A stretch of 64,000 nt of DNA from Delftia tsuruhatensis (GCF_903815225.1 NZ_LR813084.1:3948501-4012500); one strand, 5' to 3'; shown: positions 1 to 8,896, numbered from the stretch's first letter. Notes: generated by a model not told the origin, from the letters alone. Made by a program: numbers and translations.

Positions 1-1
1 C

Positions 2-898
2 CGGCCGCTCAAGCAGCTGAGCTATGCGGCCAACCGCGTGCGCGATGGCGATTTCGACGCCAGCCAGCTCGACGAGGAAGCCGTCACCAGCGAGATCCGC
101 GAAGTCAACATCGGCTTCAACCGCATGGCGCAGAAGCTGGCCCAGCTGGAGCAGGACCGCGCTGTGATGCTGGCCGGCATCTCGCACGACCTGCGCACGC
201 CGCTGGCCCGCCTGCGGCTGGAGACCGAGATGAGCGTGGTGGACGACGTGGCGCGCGAGCACATGGTGGCCGACATCGTGCAGCTCGATGCCACCATCGA
301 CAAGTTCCTGGACTACGCACGCCCCGACCATGTGACGCTCAACCCCGTCAACCTGCATGCCGTGGTGTCCTCCTGCGTCTATGCGGTGCAGGACCATCGT
401 GAACTGCAGATCAGCATGGCCGTGCCCGAGGGCGTCTATGTGATGGCCGACGAGGTGGAGCTGGCCCGCGTGATCTCCAACCTGTTCGAGAACGCCCGCC
501 GCTACGGCAAGACCCCCGAGACCGAAACCACGCACGTGGACGTGACGGCATCCGAGCGCGAAAGCTGGGTCGTGATCCGCATCCGCGACCATGGCCGGGG
601 CGTGCCGCCTGAGCAACTGGCCAGCCTGACCCAGCCCTTCTTCCGTGGCGACTCCGCGCGCACGGCCGCAGCGGGAGCGGGCCTGGGCCTGTCCATCGTG
701 GACAAGACGGTGCAGCGCATGGGCGGCGTGTTCGCGCTGTCCAATTCCTCCACTGGCGGGCTGGTCGCGCATGTGCAGTTGCAGCGCGCCTCGGGCGTGG
801 CCAAGGGCGCCGAGCCCGAGCAGCGCCTGCAGCGTCCGCAGATCAAGCGCCAGCTGCCTCCGCGCGCCCAGGACGGCGGCATGGACGGCGAGGACTGA
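2..898 (+). CDS. Sensor histidine kinase, EnvZ-like, 5' end outside window
   Basis: This is the C-terminal part (298 codons) of a membrane sensor kinase that would phosphorylate an OmpR-type response regulator. The frame is already open at base 2, so the gene begins upstream. The visible part starts in a HAMP-like linker. Next comes the HisKA phosphoacceptor motif ISHDLRTPLARL, with His near visible residue 62. A GHKL ATPase follows with the N box (NLFENARRYGK), a G1 motif (DHGRG) and a G2 motif (GAGLGLSIV). HisKA of this type with this N box is typical of the EnvZ group. The sensor domain and partner regulator are not in the window. The last 40 residues are a Gln/Arg-rich tail without a recognised domain. 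A strong terminator follows the stop codon. Confidence 0.9.
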   Translation, partial: RPLKQLSYAANRVRDGDFDASQLDEEAVTSEIREVNIGFNRMAQKLAQLEQDRAVMLAGISHDLRTPLARLRLETEMSVVDDVAREHMVADIVQLDATIDKFLDYARPDHVTLNPVNLHAVVSSCVYAVQDHRELQISMAVPEGVYVMADEVELARVISNLFENARRYGKTPETETTHVDVTASERESWVVIRIRDHGRGVPPEQLASLTQPFFRGDSARTAAAGAGLGLSIVDKTVQRMGGVFALSNSSTGGLVAHVQLQRASGVAKGAEPEQRLQRPQIKRQLPPRAQDGGMDGED

Positions 899-918
899 GC
901 AGGCACACCACCCGCTGG

Positions 919-961
919 ACAGGCCCCGGAGATCGGTCACGATCCCGGGGCCTGTCTCTTT
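919..961. terminator. Strong bidirectional terminator
   Basis: Positions 919-929 and 945-955 form an 11-bp perfect GC-rich inverted repeat. It is extended inward by GATC/GATC (931-934 with 941-944), with one bulged A and a six-base loop. CTCTTT follows on the + strand. It sits between the convergent kinase gene and ispF, so it can end both transcripts. Confidence 0.85.
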
Positions 962-973
962 CCGGAACGTCGT

Positions 974-1453
974 TCAGGCGCGGAACAGCAGCGCGGCCGC
1001 GCGCGCTTCCATGGCCTGCTGCTGGCCCACGGGGCCGAGCTTCTCGGCCGTCTTGGCCTTCACGTTGACCTGGTCCAGCGCCAGCCCCAGCGCCGTGGCG
1101 ATGCGCTCGCGCATGGCAGGAATGTGCGGTGCCAGCTTGGGTGCCTGGGCAATGATGGTGCTGTCGATGTTGCCGATCTCCAGGCCCGTCGCGCGCACGC
1201 GGCGCGCCGCCTCCACCAGCAGCACCAGCGAATCGGCGCCGCGGAATTCGGGGTCGGTGTCGGGGAAATGCCGGCCGATGTCGCCCAGCGCCGCGCCGCC
1301 CAGCAGCGCGTCGGTGATGGCGTGCAGCAGCACGTCGGCATCGGAATGGCCCAGCAGCCCCAGCTCATGCGGCACCTCGATGCCGCCCAGGATCAGCTTG
1401 CGCCCGGGCACCAGGGCATGCACGTCCCAGCCTTCGCCAATACGAAAATTCAT
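974..1453 (-). CDS. ispF: 2-C-methyl-D-erythritol 2,4-cyclodiphosphate synthase
   Basis: IspF converts CDP-methylerythritol 2-phosphate to the cyclic diphosphate with loss of CMP in the cytosolic MEP pathway to isoprenoids. The 159-residue protein has the family's usual length. It shows the metal ligands Asp10 and His12 (GEGWDVHAL) and His44 (DVLLHA), plus the conserved [11 protein letters not shown] and KAKTAEKLG blocks. I chose the ATG at 1453 because the [13 protein letters not shown]-terminus matches the family; an upstream in-frame ATG at 1462 would add three residues. It lies 16 bp downstream of ispD on the same strand and is probably cotranscribed and translated with it. Its transcript would end at the 919-961 hairpin. 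Confidence 0.96.
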   Translation of the reverse strand: MNFRIGEGWDVHALVPGRKLILGGIEVPHELGLLGHSDADVLLHAITDALLGGAALGDIGRHFPDTDPEFRGADSLVLLVEAARRVRATGLEIGNIDSTIIAQAPKLAPHIPAMRERIATALGLALDQVNVKAKTAEKLGPVGQQQAMEARAAALLFRA

Positions 1454-1469
1454 GTGAAACATTCCAGGT

Positions 1470-2315
1470 TCAGAAAAACGGATTGCCCGAGGCCGGAACC
1501 TGGTCGCGCTTGCCACGGTAGCGCTCCAGCGTCGCGCCGTGCTCGCGCTGGGACAGCACGGCGGCGGCCAGCGCGAAGTCATCGGGATAGGTGACCTTGA
1601 AGTTCTGCGCGCCGCCGGGCACCAGGCGCGGGCGCTGGCCCACGGCCTCCATGGCGCTGGCCTCGTCGGTGACGGCCGCCCCCGCGTGCCGCAGGGCGTC
1701 GAGCAGCGGCGCGATGCGGAACATCTGCGGCGTCTGCGCCAGCCACTTGTCGCTGCGGTCCACGGTGCCTGCCACGCGCACGCCCCCCGGGCCGGTCACC
1801 GCCGTCTTGAGCGTATCGGGCAGTTTGTGGGCCAGCAGCCCCCCCACGGCATCGTGCTGGCAGGCATCGATCAGCGCATCGATGAGCGCGGGCGTCACCA
1901 GGCAGCGCGCCGCGTCGTGCACCAGCACCCAGTCATGCGCGCTCGCGCCGCGTGCCAGCAGGGCCTGAAGGCCGTTGGTCACGGACTCGGCCCGCGTGGC
2001 ACCGCCGCAGGGCACGGTGCAATAGCGCGTGGGGGATGGGCCCGGCAGGCCCTTGCTCCAGAAATCATCGTCCGGCGCGATCACCACCAGCGTGTGGTGC
2101 ACACGCGCCACGCCGGCAAAGGCGGCCAGGGTGTGCGCCACCATGGGTGCGCCTGCCACCAGGTGGTATTGCTTTGGCAGGTCGGGCTCGGAGGCAGGCG
2201 TGCCGGGCGCTCGCGGTGCCATCGCGCGCGAGCCGGTGCCGGCGCAGGGAATCAACGCCCACAGGCGTGCCGAATCCAGGGGCGCGGGCGCAGCCGCCGC
2301 AAGCAGATCTGTCAT
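1470..2315 (-). CDS. ispD: 2-C-methyl-D-erythritol 4-phosphate cytidylyltransferase
   Basis: IspD joins CTP and methylerythritol 4-phosphate to make CDP-methylerythritol, the step before IspE and IspF in isoprenoid synthesis. The 281-residue protein shows the nucleotide-binding N-terminus IPCAGTGSR (residues 22-30), PKQY near residue 48, and VHDAARCL with the conserved acidic site. It is longer than the usual 230-240 residues. The extra length is about 12 residues before the first strand, a Pro/Ala-rich insert between GSR and PKQY (residues 31-46), and a short tail. The ATG at 2315 gives [10 protein letters not shown]; no better start lies between it and the divergent mfd gene. It is the first gene of an ispD-ispF unit. 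Confidence 0.95.
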   Translation of the reverse strand: MTDLLAAAAPAPLDSARLWALIPCAGTGSRAMAPRAPGTPASEPDLPKQYHLVAGAPMVAHTLAAFAGVARVHHTLVVIAPDDDFWSKGLPGPSPTRYCTVPCGGATRAESVTNGLQALLARGASAHDWVLVHDAARCLVTPALIDALIDACQHDAVGGLLAHKLPDTLKTAVTGPGGVRVAGTVDRSDKWLAQTPQMFRIAPLLDALRHAGAAVTDEASAMEAVGQRPRLVPGGAQNFKVTYPDDFALAAAVLSQREHGATLERYRGKRDQVPASGNPFF

Positions 2316-2405
2316 GGTGGCGCATTGTAGTGACCGCGATGCGCCAACATGGCCTTGCGGGCATGCCGGCATGCCCTGCCGCGTGCTGGCTAAAATGGTT
2401 CGATA

Positions 2406-2431
2406 CCCCTCTGCGCGTGCCGAGGGGTTTT
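2406..2431 (+). promoter_or_regulatory. Hairpin with short T tract in mfd leader
   Basis: CCCCTC at 2406-2411 pairs with GAGGGG at 2422-2427 and TTTT follows directly. The hairpin lies 45 bp before the mfd start in the ispD-mfd divergent gap. It could be a weak attenuator for mfd or the end of a short leader transcript. The stem is short and no function is proven. Confidence 0.4.
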
Positions 2432-2475
2432 GTCGTTCCCTCGTCATGGCGCCAAGGCGCCAGCGCATACGCACC

Positions 2476-5400
2476 ATGGAATTGCCCAAGCTCACTCCCG
2501 GAAAACGTTTCACCCTGCCCCGCCCCGTGGGCAGTGCCGACGCCCTGCTGCTGGCCCGCCTGGGCGAGCGCGAGAAGGCAGCGGGCCGCGTGACCGCCAT
2601 CGTCACGGCCGACGCCTCCGATGCCCAGCGGCTGATCGACGAGATGGCCTTCTTCGCGCCGGGCCTGCGCTGCGCGCTGTTTCCCGACTGGGAAACCCTG
2701 CCCTACGACAGCTTCTCGCCCCACCAGGACCTCATCAGCGAACGCCTGGCCACGCTGTGGCGCATCAACCAGCGCGACAAGGAGCAAGGCGCCGACGTGG
2801 TGCTGGTGCCCGCCACCACCGCGCTGTACCGGCTGGCGCCGCCCTCCTTCCTTGCCGGCTACACCTTCGAGTTCAAGAGCGGCCAGAAGCTGGACGAGGC
2901 CCGGCTCAAGGCCCAACTGACCCTGGCCGGCTACCAGCATGTCTCGCAGGTGGTCAGCCATGGCGAGTACGCGGTGCGTGGCGGCCTGATCGACCTGTTT
3001 CCCATGGGCTCGCTGCAGCCCTACCGCGTGGACCTGTTCGATGACGAGATCGACTCCATCCGCACCTTCGACCCCGATACCCAGCGCAGCCTCTATCCCG
3101 TGCCCGAGGTGCGCCTGCTGCCCGGCCGCGAGTTCCCCATGGACGAGGATGCACGCGCCAGGTTCCGCCAGCGCTGGCGCGAGCTGCTGGAGGGCGATCC
3201 CACCCGCAGCCGCATCTACAAGGACATGGGCCAGGGTATCGCCACGGCCGGCATCGAGTACTACCTGCCGCTGTTCTTCGACGACACGGCCACGGTCTTC
3301 GACTACCTGGGCCAGGACGCCACCGTGGTCCTGCACGGCGACCTGGAGCCCGCCTTCCAGCGCTTCTGGCAGGACACCAGGGAGCGCTTCCGCCTGGTAC
3401 AGGGCGACCCCGAGCGCCCCGCCCTGCCGCCTGAGGTACTGTTCCTCTCGGCCGACCAGTTCTACACGCGTGCCAAGGAGCATGCCCAGCTGGCACTGCG
3501 CCAGGGCACCGAGGACGTCGCCGACAGCGCCCTCTTCCAGAAGCTCGACGACCTGTCCGTGGTGCGCGGCGCCGAGGACCCGCTGGCACGGCTGCAAAAG
3601 CACATCACGGCCAGCGCCCACCGCATCCTGCTGCTGGCCGAATCCGATGGCCGGCGCGAAAGCCTGCTGGACTTCTTCCGCGCCTCGGGCGTGAATCCGC
3701 CGGTCTTCGACTCCCTGGCCGAGTTCCAGGGCGATGCCGCCGAGAAGATAGGCATTGCCACGGCAGCGCTCATGAATGGCTTCGCCTGGGTCGAGGAAGG
3801 CCTGGACTTCGTCACCGAGACCGAGCTGTTCGCCACCACGCCCACGGGCCGCAGGCGCCGCCGCCAGGAACAGGTCAGCGATGTCGAGGCGCTGATCAAG
3901 GACCTGTCCGAGCTCAAGGTGGGCGATCCCGTCGTGCACTCCGAGCACGGCATCGGCCGCTACCGGGGCCTGGTCAACATGGACATGGGCCAGAAGAACC
4001 CAGACGGCACGCCCGCGCTGCAGGAGTTCCTGCACCTGGAGTACGCGGGCGACGCCGTGCTCTACGTGCCGGTCAGCCAGCTGCAGCTGATCAGCCGCTA
4101 CACCGGTGTATCGGCCGAAGACGCGCCGCTGCACAAGCTGGGCGGCAGCCAATGGGAAAAAGCCCGGCGCAAGGCCGCCGAGCAGGTGCGGGACTCGGCG
4201 GCCGAGCTGCTGAACATCTACGCGCGCCGCGCCGCGCGCCAGGGCCATGCATTCCGCTACTCGCCCCAGGACTACGAGCAGTTCGCCAACGACTTCGGCT
4301 TCGAGGAGACGGCCGACCAGCGCGCCGCCATCCACGCCGTGATCCAGGACATGATCAGCCCCCAGCCCATGGACCGACTGGTCTGCGGCGACGTGGGCTT
4401 CGGCAAGACCGAGGTGGCGCTGCGCGCGGCGTTCGTGGCCGTCACGGGCGGCAAGCAGGTGGCCTTCCTCGCGCCCACCACGCTGCTGGCCGAGCAGCAT
4501 TACCAGACCCTGGTGGACCGCTTCTCCAAATGGCCCATCAAGGTGGCCGAGGTCTCGCGCTTTCGCTCGGGCAAGGAGATCACGGCGGCCGTCAAGGGCA
4601 TCGCCGATGGATCGGTGGACATCGTCGTGGGCACGCACAAGCTGCTGTCCGAGTCCACGCAGTTCAAGAACCTTGGCCTGCTGATCATCGACGAGGAGCA
4701 CCGCTTCGGCGTGCGCCACAAGGAAGCCATGAAGGCACTGCGCGCCGAGGTGGACGTGCTCACGCTGACGGCCACGCCCATCCCGCGCACCATGGGCATG
4801 GCGCTGGAGGGCCTGCGCGACCTGTCCGTCATCGCCACTGCACCCCAGCGGCGCCTGGCCATCAAGACCTTCGTGCGCAACGAAGGCACGGGCGTGATCC
4901 GCGAGGCCGTGCTGCGCGAGCTCAAGCGCGGCGGCCAGTGCTACTTCCTGCACAACGAGGTCGAGACCATAGAGAACCGCAAGCAAAAGCTCGAGGAAAT
5001 CCTGCCCGAGGCACGCATCGCCGTCGCCCACGGCCAGATGCCCGAGCGCGAGCTGGAGCGCGTCATGCGCGACTTCGTGGCCCAGCGCTACAACATCCTG
5101 CTGTGCTCGACCATCATCGAGACCGGCATCGACGTGCCCAGCGCCAACACCATCCTGATCAGCCGCGCCGACAAGTTCGGCCTGGCCCAGCTGCACCAGC
5201 TGCGCGGGCGCGTGGGCCGCAGCCACCACCAGGCCTATGCCTACCTCATGGTGCCCGACCTGGACAGCCTGACCAAGCAGGCCCAGCAGCGCCTGGAAGC
5301 CATCCAGCAGATGGAGGAACTGGGCTCGGGCTTCTACCTGGCCATGCACGACCTGGAGATCCGAGGTGCCGGCGAGGTGCTGGGCGAGAACCAGAGCGGC

Positions 5401-5970
5401 AACATGATGGAGGTAGGCTTCCAGCTCTACAACGAGATGCTGTCCGAGGCCGTGCGCAGCCTCAAGGCCGGCAAGGAGCCGGACCTGCTCAGCCCGCTGT
5501 CGGCCTCCACCGACATCAACCTGCATGCCCCCGCCCTGCTGCCCGACGACTACTGCGGCGACGTGCATCTGCGCCTGTCCTTCTACAAGAAGCTGGCCAC
5601 GGCACGCACCAGCGACCAGATCGACACCCTGCTCGAAGAAATCGTGGACCGCTTCGGCAAGCTGCCGCCCCAGGCGCAGACGCTGATCGACGTGCACCGC
5701 CTGCGCGTACTGTCCCAGCCCTACGGCGTGGTCAAGGTGGATGCGGCGCCCGGCGTGATCAACATCACCTTCAAGCCCCAGCCGCCCGTGGACCCGATGT
5801 CCATCATCCACCTGATCCAGAAGAACAAGCACATCAAGCTGGCCGGCAACGAGAAGCTGCGCATAGAGCGCGCCCTGGACAACCCCAAGGACCGCGCCCA
5901 GATGGTGCGCGACGTGCTGCGCAGCCTGGGCCAGCCGCTGGTGGAAGCGAAAGCGGCCCAGCCCGCCTAG
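2476..5970 (+). CDS. mfd: Transcription-repair coupling factor Mfd
   Basis: Mfd is a double-stranded-DNA translocase that removes RNA polymerase stalled at lesions and recruits UvrA. The 1164-residue protein is close to the usual size. N-terminal UvrB-like modules include the FPDWETLPYDSFSPHQ stretch. Next is the RNA-polymerase-interaction domain (VGDPVVHSEHGIGRY). The RecG-like motor has Walker A GDVGFGKTE, the DEEH box (IIDEEHRFG), TATPIPRTM and the motif VI region QLRGRVGRS. A TRCF C-terminal domain closes the protein. The ATG at 2476 begins MELPKLTPGKRF, a normal Mfd N-terminus; the frame stays open upstream but overlaps ispD in antisense. A small membrane protein gene follows after 9 bp. 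Confidence 0.97.
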   Translation: MELPKLTPGKRFTLPRPVGSADALLLARLGEREKAAGRVTAIVTADASDAQRLIDEMAFFAPGLRCALFPDWETLPYDSFSPHQDLISERLATLWRINQRDKEQGADVVLVPATTALYRLAPPSFLAGYTFEFKSGQKLDEARLKAQLTLAGYQHVSQVVSHGEYAVRGGLIDLFPMGSLQPYRVDLFDDEIDSIRTFDPDTQRSLYPVPEVRLLPGREFPMDEDARARFRQRWRELLEGDPTRSRIYKDMGQGIATAGIEYYLPLFFDDTATVFDYLGQDATVVLHGDLEPAFQRFWQDTRERFRLVQGDPERPALPPEVLFLSADQFYTRAKEHAQLALRQGTEDVADSALFQKLDDLSVVRGAEDPLARLQKHITASAHRILLLAESDGRRESLLDFFRASGVNPPVFDSLAEFQGDAAEKIGIATAALMNGFAWVEEGLDFVTETELFATTPTGRRRRRQEQVSDVEALIKDLSELKVGDPVVHSEHGIGRYRGLVNMDMGQKNPDGTPALQEFLHLEYAGDAVLYVPVSQLQLISRYTGVSAEDAPLHKLGGSQWEKARRKAAEQVRDSAAELLNIYARRAARQGHAFRYSPQDYEQFANDFGFEETADQRAAIHAVIQDMISPQPMDRLVCGDVGFGKTEVALRAAFVAVTGGKQVAFLAPTTLLAEQHYQTLVDRFSKWPIKVAEVSRFRSGKEITAAVKGIADGSVDIVVGTHKLLSESTQFKNLGLLIIDEEHRFGVRHKEAMKALRAEVDVLTLTATPIPRTMGMALEGLRDLSVIATAPQRRLAIKTFVRNEGTGVIREAVLRELKRGGQCYFLHNEVETIENRKQKLEEILPEARIAVAHGQMPERELERVMRDFVAQRYNILLCSTIIETGIDVPSANTILISRADKFGLAQLHQLRGRVGRSHHQAYAYLMVPDLDSLTKQAQQRLEAIQQMEELGSGFYLAMHDLEIRGAGEVLGENQSGNMMEVGFQLYNEMLSEAVRSLKAGKEPDLLSPLSASTDINLHAPALLPDDYCGDVHLRLSFYKKLATARTSDQIDTLLEEIVDRFGKLPPQAQTLIDVHRLRVLSQPYGVVKVDAAPGVINITFKPQPPVDPMSIIHLIQKNKHIKLAGNEKLRIERALDNPKDRAQMVRDVLRSLGQPLVEAKAAQPA

Positions 5971-5979
5971 GCATCAGGC

Positions 5980-6645
5980 ATGTTCCTCGAAGCGGGCATC
6001 GCCCTGCCGGCCCTGGCTACCGCGCTGTGGCTACGCCCCTGGCGCATGCTGGCCGGGCGGCCCGGACCTGGCGGTCCGCAGGAACGCATCGCTTCGCCGC
6101 TGCTCACGCCGCTGCTGGCCGTGCTGGTACTGCTGCCCTGGATCTGGGCCCTGCCCACGCTGCACCGCATGCCGCTGCAATTGCAATGGTCCTCGGCGCC
6201 CCTGGTCGTGCTCATACTGGGCTGGCCACTGGCCGTGCCACTGCTGCTCGTCGTCGGCGGACTGGCGGCCCTGCTGTCGCCGGCCCTGGGCTGGGGCGAC
6301 GCATTGGGCATCGCAGTCTGGCAGGGCATCGTGCCCGCGACGCTGGCCATGCTCTGGGGCGCGGCGCTGCGGCGCTGGCTGCCGCACCAGATCTTCGTCT
6401 ACATCCTCGCGCGGGGCTTTGCGGGGACGGTGCTGTGCGTCTTCATCGCCGGTTTGATGGCCCATGCCGCCGGCCACGCCCTGCCGGGCGTCAACGAAGA
6501 CCTGTCGCGCATCGCGCGCTGGCTCATGGCCTGGGGCGACGCCGTGGTCACCGGCATGGTCACGTCCATCTTCGTGGTCTTTCGCCCCCAATGGCTGGCC
6601 ACCTGGTCCGACGCCATCTACCTGGGCCGGCCGCCCACGCCCTGA
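5980..6645 (+). CDS. Integral membrane protein, putative ECF-type permease (COG3235-like)
   Basis: This 221-residue protein is almost entirely hydrophobic, with about six membrane spans. I recognise the IAVWQGIVPATLAMLWG segment, RRWLPHQIFVYILARGF, and the closing VFRPQWLATWSDAIYLGRP. The last two resemble predicted membrane proteins often annotated as energy-coupling-factor transporter permeases (COG3235 group, distant CbiM relatives). That assignment is from memory of the family, and no substrate can be given. No ECF ATPase or T component lies nearby. The gene starts 9 bp after mfd and serB follows 110 bp later, so it may ride on the mfd transcript. Transport activity is unproven. Confidence 0.7.
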   Translation: MFLEAGIALPALATALWLRPWRMLAGRPGPGGPQERIASPLLTPLLAVLVLLPWIWALPTLHRMPLQLQWSSAPLVVLILGWPLAVPLLLVVGGLAALLSPALGWGDALGIAVWQGIVPATLAMLWGAALRRWLPHQIFVYILARGFAGTVLCVFIAGLMAHAAGHALPGVNEDLSRIARWLMAWGDAVVTGMVTSIFVVFRPQWLATWSDAIYLGRPPTP

Positions 6646-6755
6646 GCGTGGGCGGGAACATGGCGCACGAGCCTGCGTACCGGCCGGGCACTGGCTATGA
6701 TTCGCGCCTGAGTTGCGCCAGACTGGCGCTCCATCCCCTTTTTGCTGCCCCACCC

Positions 6756-7469
6756 ATGACCGATGTCACCGAATTCGCGCCCGGACTGCTGATCCGCGGC
6801 ATCCAGCCTCCGCTGAAGCTGGCCGACTACAAGCTCATCGCATTCGACATGGACTCGACGCTGATCACCATCGAATGCATCGACGAGATCGCCGACGCCA
6901 CCGGCAAGAAGGCCGAGGTCGCCGCCATCACCGAAGCCACCATGCGCGGCGAGATCACCGACTTCAAGGACAGCCTGCGCCAGCGCGTGGGCAAGCTGGT
7001 CGGCGTCACCGAGGCCGACATGGCCCGTGTCCTGGCCGAACGCCTGAAGCTGTCCCCCGGTGCCGAAACACTGGTGCGCGCCGCCCAGGCCGCGGGCCTG
7101 AAGGTGCTGCTGGTCTCCGGTGGCTTCACCTACTTCGCCGAACATGTGCGCGGCCTGCTGGGCCTGGACTTCGTGCGCGCCAACGTGCTGGAGATACGCG
7201 ATGGCGCACTGACCGGCGGCCTGATCGAGCAGCCCTGGGGCGACATCTGCGATGGCGCCGAAAAGCGCCGCACCCTGCTCGAAGTGGCCTCGCTGCTGGG
7301 CATCCGCCCCGACCAGTGCATCGCCGTGGGCGACGGCAGCAACGACATTCCCATGATGCAGGTGGCGGGCCTGTCCGTGGCCTACCACGCCAAGCCCCGC
7401 GTGCGCAACGAAGCCAGGGTCTCGATCAACGAGGGCGGCCTGGACCGCCTGCTGGAAGTCCTGCGCTGA
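6756..7469 (+). CDS. serB: Phosphoserine phosphatase SerB
   Basis: SerB dephosphorylates O-phospho-L-serine in the last step of serine synthesis. The 237-residue HAD-superfamily protein has motif I DMDSTLIT with nucleophile Asp31 and acid/base Asp33. It also has motif II LLVSGGFTYF, Lys in the AEKRRTLLEVA region, and motif IV VGDGSNDIPMM. The cap segment ITEATMRGEITDFKDSLRQRV is typical of SerB. It has the short form without the long N-terminal ACT-like extension of enterobacterial SerB. The ATG at 6756 gives MTDVTEF, the usual beginning in this group. The frame is open far upstream but only as an out-of-frame shadow of mfd. Confidence 0.96.
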   Translation: MTDVTEFAPGLLIRGIQPPLKLADYKLIAFDMDSTLITIECIDEIADATGKKAEVAAITEATMRGEITDFKDSLRQRVGKLVGVTEADMARVLAERLKLSPGAETLVRAAQAAGLKVLLVSGGFTYFAEHVRGLLGLDFVRANVLEIRDGALTGGLIEQPWGDICDGAEKRRTLLEVASLLGIRPDQCIAVGDGSNDIPMMQVAGLSVAYHAKPRVRNEARVSINEGGLDRLLEVLR

Positions 7470-7776
7470 AGACCCGGCCTGGGGCCGCCATGGGCCAATA
7501 GCCGATGGCGGCCTGTGGGCTTGCGGGCCCTCGCGACCACGGCCTTTCCTACAATGGGCGCCACAGCCCCATAACCGCCATCGCCGCAATGCCGATGGCC
7601 GTCCTACAACATCAGGCTGTCGCGGGCGCAGGCATGCACCCGTGCTTGGAATCTCCCTCACCATCCCCATGTATGCAGCAAGGCCTGCCAGAGCGCTTTC
7701 GGGCGTTGGCGGCCGGACGACCGGCAGCGCCTGCCTGCCGCCCGCCTACATGAACCACCTGATTGGAAACACCTCT
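7470..7776. other. Intergenic region with hairpin after serB
   Basis: No convincing gene lies here. GGCCGCCAT at 7483-7491 pairs with ATGGCGGCC at 7505-7513, a 9-bp perfect stem just after serB. It lacks a T run and may be a transcript-end or processing structure. The rest is the leader of the downstream small secreted protein gene; I see no clear promoter. Confidence 0.5.
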
Positions 7777-8250
7777 GTGAAGACCTCGTTCCGCGCCACT
7801 GCCTCCGTGATCGCCCTGGCCATTGCATCGCTGACCGTGCCCTCGCTGGCCCAGGCCAAGCGCCTGGGCGGCGGCAAGTCCGTGCGCCCGGCTTCGATCG
7901 GCAAGGCCCCGGCCCAGCCCGCGGCCCCCACGGCCCCGACCGCCAGCAAGCCCGCCACGCCTTCCACGCCGGCCGCGCCCGCAGCCCCTGCGGCGGCAGC
8001 CACTCCCGCAGCGGCACCCGCCGCTGCCGGCCCCGGCATGATGGGTACGCTGGGTGCCGCTGCCGTCGGTGCGGTGGCAGGCTCCATGGCCGGCAATGCG
8101 CTGGCCGGCGCCATGACGCCCGACAAGGACGCTGCCGCCAAGGAAGCCGATGCCAAGGCCAAGGCCGCCGAAGCCGAAGCGGCCGAGCTGCAGCGCAAGG
8201 CCGATGAAGCCAAGGCCAAGGCCGAGGCGGCACGCGCGGCTGCCAAGTAA
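7777..8250 (+). CDS. Small secreted protein with Tim44-type N-terminal module only
   Basis: From a GTG at 7777 the protein (157 residues) begins with a clear Sec signal peptide ending SLAQA. AKRLGGGKSVRP follows, the hallmark beginning of mature bacterial Tim44-like proteins. Then come a Pro/Ala-rich low-complexity stretch and a glycine-rich hydrophobic segment (MMGTLGAAAVGAVAGSMAGNALAG), also seen in that family. The globular Tim44 domain is missing. A charged Ala/Lys/Glu-rich helix of about 45 residues, likely coiled coil, ends the protein. I prefer GTG because GGAAA sits 8-12 bases upstream and the signal peptide starts correctly there. An ATG at 7750 would add nine residues and has no ribosome site. 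Function is unknown; membrane or envelope attachment is inferred. Confidence 0.75.
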   Translation: MKTSFRATASVIALAIASLTVPSLAQAKRLGGGKSVRPASIGKAPAQPAAPTAPTASKPATPSTPAAPAAPAAAATPAAAPAAAGPGMMGTLGAAAVGAVAGSMAGNALAGAMTPDKDAAAKEADAKAKAAEAEAAELQRKADEAKAKAEAARAAAK

Positions 8251-8271
8251 ACCACCTGCCCCTTCGCATGG

Positions 8272-8303
8272 AAAGGCCGCGCCTGTCGCGGCCTTTCTGT
8301 TTT
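8272..8303. terminator. Bidirectional terminator
   Basis: AAAGGCCGCG at 8272-8281 pairs perfectly with CGCGGCCTTT at 8287-8296, with a five-base loop, followed by CTGTTTT. The 5' A run gives a T tract on the other strand. It separates the convergent secreted-protein and thioesterase genes. Confidence 0.85.
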
Positions 8304-8316
8304 CACCACAGGCTGC

Positions 8317-8796
8317 TCAACGGCCTTGCGCATGCTCGCCACGCAGCGTCATCACCGCGCTGGCCATGCTGGCCACGGTCTTGCCATCGTCGCGCTCGAT
8401 GTCGCAGCGATAGTGGCTCACGGTGCGTCCGCGATGCTCGGCCCAGGCACGCGCGCACAGCCTGGAACGCCAGACCGGGCGCAAGAAGGTGGCCTTCAAG
8501 TCGATGCTGGTGAAGCTCTCGCCCTCGGCCATCAGCGTGGAATGGGCCGTGCCGATCGCCGCATCGGCCAGCTCGCACAGCAGGCCGCCATGCACCGTGC
8601 CCTGCTGGTTGCCATGGCGCTGTGCATCGGCGTCCAGCTCCACCACGGCCATGGCCTCGCCGATGGCGACGATGCGAAATCCCAGCAGTTGCGAGATCGC
8701 CGTGGGGTAGCGCATGTGGGTGGACTCGTGTCCGGCAAGCCGGCCCTCGATCTGGCGCCGCAGGTATTCGAGCACGGGAAGATGGATGGAAGACAT
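8317..8796 (-). CDS. PaaI-family hotdog thioesterase
   Basis: This 159-residue protein is a single-domain hotdog thioesterase, expected to hydrolyse acyl- or aryl-CoA thioesters in the cytosol. The key segment is GTVHGGLLCELADAAIGTA, which in the PaaI group carries the HGG loop and the acidic residue at the start of the hotdog helix. ATFLRPVWRSRL and GKTVASMASAVMTLRG complete the expected strands. The substrate is not evident. It is divergent from a MocR regulator gene starting 112 bp away, and TGTCCT-type repeats lie between them, so the MocR protein may control it. The short C-terminal tail ends just before the 8272-8303 terminator. Confidence 0.88.
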   Translation of the reverse strand: MSSIHLPVLEYLRRQIEGRLAGHESTHMRYPTAISQLLGFRIVAIGEAMAVVELDADAQRHGNQQGTVHGGLLCELADAAIGTAHSTLMAEGESFTSIDLKATFLRPVWRSRLCARAWAEHRGRTVSHYRCDIERDDGKTVASMASAVMTLRGEHAQGR

Positions 8797-8811
8797 GGGT
8801 TTCCTCGGTTT

Positions 8812-8828
8812 CCTGTCCTCAGGACAGG
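8812..8828. promoter_or_regulatory. Perfect dyad in thioesterase leader, candidate MocR operator
   Basis: CCTGTCCT (8812-8819), one central base, then AGGACAGG (8821-8828) form a perfect 17-bp palindrome 15 bp before the thioesterase start codon. The TGTCCT half-site recurs at 8892-8897, in front of the divergent MocR gene. Confidence 0.55.
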
Positions 8829-8875
8829 GACAAGGCGGGAAAGCCGCCTGGCGGACCAGTGTGCCGGTCTAGACT

Positions 8876-8896
8876 GGAACAATCAAAAAATTGTCC
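8876..8896. promoter_or_regulatory. Second dyad in MocR/thioesterase divergent region
   Basis: GGAACAAT (8876-8883) faces ATTGTCC (8890-8896), an inverted repeat with one bulged base. CTAG tetranucleotides flank it. It lies 12 bp before the MocR ATG and shares the TTGTCC element with the 8812 dyad, which suggests autoregulation together with control of the divergent gene. Confidence 0.5.

Noticed and set aside
2065..5832. Very long open frame antisense to mfd (about 1255 codons)
   Set aside because: It is an antisense shadow of high-GC coding DNA. It has no recognised domain, no ribosome site and a low-complexity composition.
4152..6755. Upstream extension of the serB frame through mfd
   Set aside because: The extension overlaps mfd in another frame and has shadow composition; SerB starts at 6756.
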